DNA from: Pseudomonadota bacterium
GTDB lineage: Bacteria; Pseudomonadota; Alphaproteobacteria; Rhizobiales; Rhizobiaceae
Length of the DNA stretch: 12,524 nucleotides
Direction: 5' to 3'
NCBI GenBank assembly: GCA_023433855.1
Contig: JAEYTV010000594.1
Coordinates: 1 to 12,524, forward strand
Each line of letters opens with the position of its first letter. Positions within the stretch are counted from its first letter, which is position 1. Made by a program: the position numbers and the translations under genes. This document shows positions 8,330 to 12,524 of this stretch, piece by piece. The notes beneath the pieces were generated by a model. The model had not been told where the DNA came from, ran no database searches, and saw nothing but the letters and a program-made list of their open reading frames with translations.

Positions 8330-9732
8330 ATGAACCGCGTCATACCGCTTATTCTCGCCGTCGCTCTTTTCATGGAGCAGATGGATTCGACCGTCATTGC
8401 AACAGCGCTTCCCGCGATCGCCGCTGACCTGAACGTCGGTCCCATCACACTCAAGCTGGCGCTCACATCCTACATGGTGGCGCTTGCGATGTTCATTCCC
8501 GTCAGCGGCTGGATGGCCGACCGGCATGGCGCGAATAAGATCTCCGGCTGGCGATCCTGGTTTTCGTCGTCGGCTCCATATGCTGCGCCTTCTCCTCCGA
8601 CCTCCTGCAGTTCGTCCTTTCCCGTTTCCTGCAAGGCATGGGCGGCGCAATGATGACCCCGGTCGGCCGCCTGGTGCTGCTTCGCACGACCAAGCGCAGC
8701 GATCTTGTCTCGGCCATGGCGCTGCTTACCATCCCTGCCCTGATCGGACCACTTACTGGCCCGCCGATCGGCGGCTTCATCACCACGTACTTCACCTGGC
8801 ACTGGATCTTCCTCATCAACGTGCCAGTCGGCCTTCTCGGGATCTATCTCTCCACCGTCTTCCTGCCGGAGGTTCCCCCAACAAATCCGCCCTCGCTCGA
8901 CTGGCGCGGGTTCCTTCTCACCTCTGTGACGGCTGCGGGTACGGTCTTCGGGCTCTCGGTCGTCAGCCTCCCCGCGCTTCCACCGGCGATCGGCATCTGT
9001 GCGACGATCGTCGGTGTGTCAGCAGGCTTTGCCTATGTCATCCATGCCCGCAGGCACCCCTCGCCCATTCTCAATCTGAGGCTCTTTCGCGACGACGCCT
9101 TTCGGGCGGCGAGTACCAGCGGAACCCTGTTTCGGATTTCGACGGGTGCCATCCCCTTCCTGATGCCGCTCATGCTGCAACTGGGCTTCGGGCTGAATCC
9201 CTTTGAGTCCGGCCTCATCACCTTTTCCGGCGCGCTCGGCGCCCTGATGGTCAAATTCGTTGCCCGGCGGGTCTTTGCGCTCACCGGCTTCAAGACAATG
9301 CTCATTGCAGCCGGTCTTCTCGGCGCCGCGACCACTGCAGCCAACGGGTTCTTCACGGCCGATACGCCACACGCGCTGATCATCGCCTTCCTGTTGATCT
9401 CGGGCCTTTTCCGGTCCTTCTTCTTCACCGGCTCGAATGCGCTCAGCTATTCGGAGATCACCGACGAACAGGCGAGCCAGGCGACGTCGATCGCCTCAGT
9501 CCTGCAGCAGATGAGCCTGGCGCTCGGTGTTGCCTTCGCAGCCTTCATCCTCGAAACGTCCTCCGCTTTATCCGGCACCCATCTGCAGCTTGCTGACTTC
9601 CACCTCGCCTTCTTCCTTGTCGCGGCACTCTCCCTTGTCGCAATCCTGCCGCTTCTGCGGCTTGATCCGTCGACGGGCGCGGCAGTCTCGGGTCACCGCG
9701 CCGGAAAGGGGGAGCCTCAAGCGGGCGAGTAG
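8330..9732 (+). pseudogene. DHA2-type MFS drug efflux transporter, frameshifted
   Basis: Two overlapping frames together encode one major facilitator protein of the 14-helix DHA2 (EmrB/QacA-like) type. The first part (from ATG 8330) carries helix 1 with MEQMDSTVIATALPAIA and motif A in GWMADRHGANK. The second, in the -1 frame, continues with GMGGAMMTPVGRLVLL, motif C-like GPLTGPPIGGF and the remaining helices to a TAG at 9732. The first frame turns to low-quality serine-rich sequence right after ANKI, while the other frame reads RLAILVFVVGSICCAFSS from 8545. Restoring one base near 8543 (ATC-TTC-CGG, giving ANKIFRLAILVF) yields a continuous product of 467 residues, a normal length. So this is either a recent pseudogene or a base missing from the assembly. 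The start has a weak CAGG site 7 bases upstream. The end lies 5 bp from the convergent rlmE stop, with no terminator between. Confidence 0.85.
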
Positions 9733-9737
9733 GACTC

Positions 9738-10469
9738 TCAAGCCTCCGTTGCGGAGTGGCCTTCTGCGGGGGCCTTCTGCCTCCCCTTGAAGTGCTTGGC
9801 GAGAAGGAACATCTCGACCGACTCGGCCCTTGATGAAGCCGGTTTCACATGGATGACCTGCTTGAAATTCTGCTTCAGCATGTTGAGCAGCTCCCGCTCA
9901 GTGCCGCCCTGGAACGTCTTTGCAAGGAAATGGCCTCCTTCGGCCAGGACCTCCACGGCGAAATATGCCGCCGCTTCGCAGAGGTGCATCGTGCGCAGGT
10001 GATCGGTGCGCTGGTGCCCGGTCGTGGGCGCAGCCATGTCCGAGATTACAAGGTCCGGCATGCCGCCAACCGCTTCCGTCAAAAGGCCCGGGGCCTCCGG
10101 CTCCAGGAAATCGAGCTGGAGGACCCTCACCCCCGGCAGGGGCGCCATCTCGAGGAAATCGATCGCGGCAACCCGGATATCCTCGTCGGAGGAACGGGTC
10201 ACCTTTGCGGCGATCTGCGACCAGCTTCCGGGAGCCGCTCCAAGATCGATGATCCGCCGGGCCCCCTTCAGGATCTGATGCTTCTCATCGATCTCCAGCA
10301 GCTTGAATGCCGCACGGGCGCGATAGCCTTCAAGCTTGGCGCGCTGGACATACGGGTCGTTGATGTGGCGCTCCAGCCAGCGGCGTGAGGATGCCTTCAG
10401 CTTGCCCTTCTTGACCTTCTGGCCAAGCTTGCGACCGGTGCGATTTGCGCCAACAGGTGGTTTCGTCAT
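9738..10469 (-). CDS. rlmE: 23S rRNA (uridine-2552-2'-O)-methyltransferase
   Basis: RlmE (RrmJ/FtsJ) methylates the 2'-OH of U2552 in the A loop of 23S rRNA using S-adenosylmethionine, a late step in 50S assembly. The 243-residue product has the SAM-binding motif [15 protein letters not shown] at 73-87 and the full K-D-K-E catalytic tetrad: Lys56 ([10 protein letters not shown]), Asp144 (VISDMAAP), Lys184 (FLAKTFQGG) and Glu216 (SRAESVEMF). It is about 35 residues longer than the E. coli enzyme (209 aa), mostly through a basic N-terminal segment (residues 1-30) that may aid RNA binding. A much longer frame upstream (to 10895) is a shadow within the phosphatase gene. The ATG at 10469 overlaps the phosphatase stop codon as ATGA and has GGGGA 7 bases upstream, so the two genes are translationally coupled. 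Confidence 0.95.
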   Translation of the reverse strand: MTKPPVGANRTGRKLGQKVKKGKLKASSRRWLERHINDPYVQRAKLEGYRARAAFKLLEIDEKHQILKGARRIIDLGAAPGSWSQIAAKVTRSSDEDIRVAAIDFLEMAPLPGVRVLQLDFLEPEAPGLLTEAVGGMPDLVISDMAAPTTGHQRTDHLRTMHLCEAAAYFAVEVLAEGGHFLAKTFQGGTERELLNMLKQNFKQVIHVKPASSRAESVEMFLLAKHFKGRQKAPAEGHSATEA

Positions 10470-12019
10470 CGCCTGTCCCCTGCATCCGTGTGCCCTGCCG
10501 TGGCCGGGCGGCGCTGGCGCAGGCGGCGCCACACGCCATCGTCTGCCATCATGTCGGTCAGCAAGCCCTCGCGAAGCCCTCGATCGGCAACGCGCATGCG
10601 CGAGCTCGGCCAGCGACGGCGGATCGCCTCGAGGATTGCACATCCGGCAAGCACCAGATCGGCTCGATCGGGCCCTATGCAGGGATTGGCAGCCCTTCCC
10701 TCGAAATCCCAGGAAAGCAGCTTTGCCTGCATCGCACTCACCTCCGAATCGGTCAGCCACAACCCATCCACCTTGCGGCGGTCGTAGCGGGGGAGATCGA
10801 GATGAACCCCCGCAAGCGTCGTCACCGTTCCGGACGTCCCTATGAGGTGGAAGTTCTCGCGATCCTGACGCGGGCCCGTGTGAAGCGGCGGACAATCGAA
10901 ACGAGCCAGCATGCCCTCTACTTCCCGAACCATGGATTCGAAGATCGCAGGGGTGACATCACGTCCTCCATGACGTTCCGAGAGGGTTACAACGCCGACC
11001 GGAAGCGATGTCCAGTGGGTGATATGATTGGCAAGCCGGCTGGAGCGGCTGTCTTCGATCCGGATCACGGCGATCTCGGACGATCCTCCGCCGATATCGA
11101 ACAGCACGACGGAGCGGGCTTCCCGGCCGACCAATGACGAGCACCCCGACACAGCGAGCCGCGCTTCAGTCTCGCGATCGATGATCTCCAGTTTCAACCC
11201 CGTTTCCGCGGTGACCCGAGCCAGGAAGTCTTCGCCGTTTTCCGCCGCGCGGCACGCTTCGGTCGCGATGAGGCGCATGCGACGGACCGGTCTGCTCGCC
11301 AGCTTGGCGGCACACACGCGCAATGCATCGATTGCCCGATCCATTGCCTCCTGTGACAAGCGGCGGCTCGCAGCAAGGCCTTCGCCCAAGCGGACGATGC
11401 GGGAAAATGCGTCGACGACGCGAAACTGGCCCGGGCGGGTCGGCTGTGCGATCAACAGCCGGCAGTTGTTGGTGCCGAGATCCAGCGCCGCATAAAGATC
11501 GTTGACGTAGAGGGATCTCTCACCCGTTGACGCGGATCCCGTTCTTTCGCCGAGGATCCTGCCACGGACGTCCTTTGCGGGGCCGGAGGAGTGGGCCGCA
11601 GCGCTGCCCCCCGCACCCGACACCGTTTTCGCCGGCGTCAACGGACGCCCCTGCAACCCTCGTCCGCCGCGGTTCTTCTTGCGCTTGTGTCGCGATTTGC
11701 CGCGGTCCGCCTGCCGATCATCGGGCCGGGCAACATGTTGCCTGGCGCCAAGTGATTCTACGCTGGCATGGGTCGGCGGAACTCCACCGGCAGCCTTGCC
11801 GCGCCGTCGCTTACGCTTGCGAGCTGGCGCCTCCGCAAGCTGAGTGTTGGGACGTCCAGCAGGAGCGGCCGGGGTGGCCGGGCTCGAATCGTTACCCTGC
11901 GCAACGCCACGGTGCTTGCCGTGCCGCTTCGCTTTCCTGCGCCTCGAGGATCGTCCCTCCCGGCGCACTGCCGTTGACGCCCCGTTGTCCGGCGGCGCAG
12001 CGCCGCTCTCGGGGTCCAT
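10466..12019 (-). CDS. ppx: Ppx/GppA-family phosphatase with long basic N-terminal extension
   Basis: An exopolyphosphatase / guanosine pentaphosphate phosphohydrolase family protein. With the ATG at 12019 it has 517 residues. The catalytic domain begins at about residue 175 with [17 protein letters not shown], followed by ATEACR (252), the segment [12 protein letters not shown] (281-292, where family members carry catalytic acidic residues), the phosphate-binding DIGGGSSE (308-315) and [11 protein letters not shown] (394-404). The domain ends near residue 490; the C-terminal HD-like domain of E. coli Ppx is absent. Ppx and GppA cannot be told apart from sequence alone. Residues 1-170 are low-complexity, rich in Arg, Lys, Gly, Pro and Ala, with clusters such as RKRKRRRGK, and are probably disordered. 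The frame extends to a TTG at 12133, but that codon sits over the likely promoter, so 12019 is preferred even though its ribosome site is weak. It leads an operon with rlmE. Confidence 0.88.
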   Translation of the reverse strand: MDPESGAAPPDNGASTAVRREGRSSRRRKAKRHGKHRGVAQGNDSSPATPAAPAGRPNTQLAEAPARKRKRRRGKAAGGVPPTHASVESLGARQHVARPDDRQADRGKSRHKRKKNRGGRGLQGRPLTPAKTVSGAGGSAAAHSSGPAKDVRGRILGERTGSASTGERSLYVNDLYAALDLGTNNCRLLIAQPTRPGQFRVVDAFSRIVRLGEGLAASRRLSQEAMDRAIDALRVCAAKLASRPVRRMRLIATEACRAAENGEDFLARVTAETGLKLEIIDRETEARLAVSGCSSLVGREARSVVLFDIGGGSSEIAVIRIEDSRSSRLANHITHWTSLPVGVVTLSERHGGRDVTPAIFESMVREVEGMLARFDCPPLHTGPRQDRENFHLIGTSGTVTTLAGVHLDLPRYDRRKVDGLWLTDSEVSAMQAKLLSWDFEGRAANPCIGPDRADLVLAGCAILEAIRRRWPSSRMRVADRGLREGLLTDMMADDGVWRRLRQRRPATAGHTDAGDRR

Positions 12020-12090
12020 CGCTATTCTGTCCGTCTCGCCGCGCAATGCCTTGAAGCGTGCCGCTGGCGTCTCATTGTTTCGTTGGTGCA

Positions 12091-12119
12091 AGGATAACAG
12101 TGCAAGGCGTTTTCGCCAA
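12091..12119 (-). promoter_or_regulatory. Candidate promoter of the ppx-rlmE operon
   Basis: Read on the minus strand, TTGGCG (12119-12114) and TATCCT (12096-12091) are separated by exactly 17 bp, about 70 bp before the ATG at 12019. The direct repeat TGCAAGG (plus-strand 12087-12093 and 12101-12107, 14 bp apart) overlaps the -10 and the spacer. The boxes are fair but not perfect matches to the sigma-70 consensus. Confidence 0.45.
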
Positions 12120-12203
12120 TGGGTTTTTGCCAATGTCTGCGAAGCACTGCCCCTGATCGATCAGGCTGGGTTGCGCAAGCAGCAGGAAGCGGTGTCCATC
12201 GTT

Positions 12204-12221
12204 CGATTTTTTGGAAAATCG
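12204..12221. repeat. Perfect 7-bp inverted repeat upstream of tRNA-Gln
   Basis: CGATTTT (12204-12210) and AAAATCG (12215-12221) flank the 4-base centre TTGG. It ends 5 bp before the candidate tRNA -35 box. There is no downstream T run on the plus strand, and on the minus strand only part of the stem is U-rich, so it is not a clear terminator. It may be a protein-binding dyad. Confidence 0.45.
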
Positions 12222-12225
12222 GTAT

Positions 12226-12253
12226 TTGCAATCCGCCCGCTTTTGTTTATAAG
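12226..12253 (+). promoter_or_regulatory. Candidate promoter of tRNA-Gln
   Basis: TTGCAA (12226-12231) and TATAAG (12248-12253) are 16 bp apart. They precede the tRNA by about 41 bp, a normal leader for a bacterial tRNA transcript. The -10 box is strong (TTTATAAGCG context) in otherwise GC-rich sequence. The remaining sequence between here and the ppx start (12020-12203) holds no gene that I can support. Confidence 0.5.
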
Positions 12254-12294
12254 CGCCCGCACACCAGCCAAGCCGACACTCGGCTGCGACTTGC

Positions 12295-12368
12295 TGGGGA
12301 ATAGTTCAATGGTAGAACGACGGACTCTGACTCCGTTAATCTTGGTTCGAATCCAGGTTCCCCAGCCA
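12295..12368 (+). tRNA. tRNA-Gln (anticodon CUG)
   Basis: A complete cloverleaf can be drawn. The acceptor stem is TGGGGAA/TTCCCCA (12295-12301 with 12358-12364) and the D stem is GTTC/GAAC. The anticodon stem ACGGA/TCCGT encloses the loop CTCTGAC with anticodon CTG, which reads the glutamine codon CAG. The T stem and loop are CTTGG-TTCGAAT-CCAGG. A discriminator G at 12365 is followed by a genomically encoded CCA (12366-12368). Confidence 0.96.
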
Positions 12369-12403
12369 ACATTTTCCGCAACACACTCAACGACTTAGAC
12401 AAC

Positions 12404-12428
12404 AACCCGTTTCCAGTGGAAACAGGTT
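12404..12428 (+). terminator. Possible terminator hairpin after tRNA-Gln
   Basis: AACC-C-GTTTCC (12404-12414) pairs with GGAAAC-A-GGTT (12418-12428), with one C/A mismatch and a 3-base loop. Only a short TTT follows on the plus strand, so it would be a weak rho-independent terminator. It lies 36 bp past the tRNA and 10 bp before the putative insertion-sequence end. Confidence 0.4.
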
Positions 12429-12438
12429 TCATGTTGCG

Positions 12439-12524
12439 TGTTGATTGCCACTGAGAATTGACCCGGCGTGGCCTGATATTTCCATTGAGAATTGACCCAT
12501 GTTCCAACCTTCCCTCGCATGTTT
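12439..12524. mobile_element. Probable end of an IS21-family insertion sequence (continues past window)
   Basis: From about 12439 the sequence begins TGTTGATTGCCA and then carries two near-identical 17-bp direct repeats: CCACTGAGAATTGACCC (12448-12464) and CCATTGAGAATTGACCC (12482-12498), 34 bp apart with one mismatch. IS21-family elements are known to begin with TG and to carry repeated transposase-binding sites of this kind near their ends, often with the GAGAATTGACCC-like core. No transposase (istA/istB) reading frame fits in the 86 bp visible, and the other end and target duplication lie outside. The family call therefore rests on memory of the terminal repeat type; the direct repeats themselves are certain. 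Confidence 0.55.

Noticed and set aside
10470..10895. N-terminal extension of the rlmE frame to 10895
   Set aside because: It overlaps the conserved part of the phosphatase gene in another frame, and RlmE has a normal start with a ribosome site at 10469.
12020..12133. TTG start for the phosphatase at 12133
   Set aside because: The codon overlies a TTGGCG/TATCCT promoter candidate, and the ATG at 12019 is downstream of the predicted transcription start.
10336..12398. Several plus-strand frames of 100-230 residues across the phosphatase/rlmE operon and tRNA
   Set aside because: They are shadows of the minus-strand genes, have no recognisable motifs, and one runs through the tRNA.
12448..12498. 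CRISPR array
   Set aside because: Only two 17-bp repeats with a 17-bp gap are present; the repeat type and position fit an insertion-sequence end better.

Overview
The window looks like chromosomal DNA from an alphaproteobacterium of the Rhizobiales, probably the Rhizobiaceae (Rhizobium, Agrobacterium or Ensifer type). The grounds are the high GC content, the DUF1127 protein, the divergent katA/oxyR pair with an alphaproteobacterial OxyR, the Arg/Lys-rich N-terminal extension on the Ppx/GppA protein, and the ppx-rlmE pairing close to guaB. This placement is inferred from protein character; no database search was run.

Layout: (1) 1-1420 holds the start of a DUF1127 gene on the minus strand, running off the left edge, divergent from an LrhA-like LysR regulator, which ends at a bidirectional terminator. 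(2) 1434-3961 is a peroxide-stress module: a haem catalase (katA, minus) divergent from oxyR (plus), whose product keeps both redox cysteines. Their 116-bp gap carries a candidate OxyR site. (3) 3942-6985 is a minus-strand run: guaB (IMP dehydrogenase), then a MAPEG-family membrane protein, then a dienelactone-hydrolase-family protein with a twin-arginine-like N terminus. That last gene overlaps the end of oxyR by 20 bp, tail to tail. (4) 7108-8144 is a Tat-exported metallo-beta-lactamase-fold hydrolase with its own terminator. (5) 8330-9732 is a DHA2-type drug efflux gene that reads as frameshifted: one base appears to be missing near 8543. (6) 9738-12019 is a minus-strand operon in which a Ppx/GppA phosphatase with a long basic N-terminal extension overlaps rlmE (23S rRNA U2552 2'-O-methyltransferase) by ATGA. 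(7) 12295-12368 is tRNA-Gln(CUG) with an encoded CCA. About 70 bp beyond it lie two 17-bp direct repeats that look like the end of an IS21-family insertion sequence continuing past the right edge.

How the genes relate: OxyR senses peroxide and should drive katA. RlmE and Ppx/GppA link ribosome maturation with polyphosphate/pppGpp metabolism, and guaB supplies guanine nucleotides. The rest are accessory stress or detoxification functions (MAPEG, two hydrolases, efflux). I do not see a clearly new multi-gene system. The items most worth checking are the efflux frameshift, the insertion-sequence end beside the tRNA, the shared catalase/oxyR operator, and the Ppx extension.
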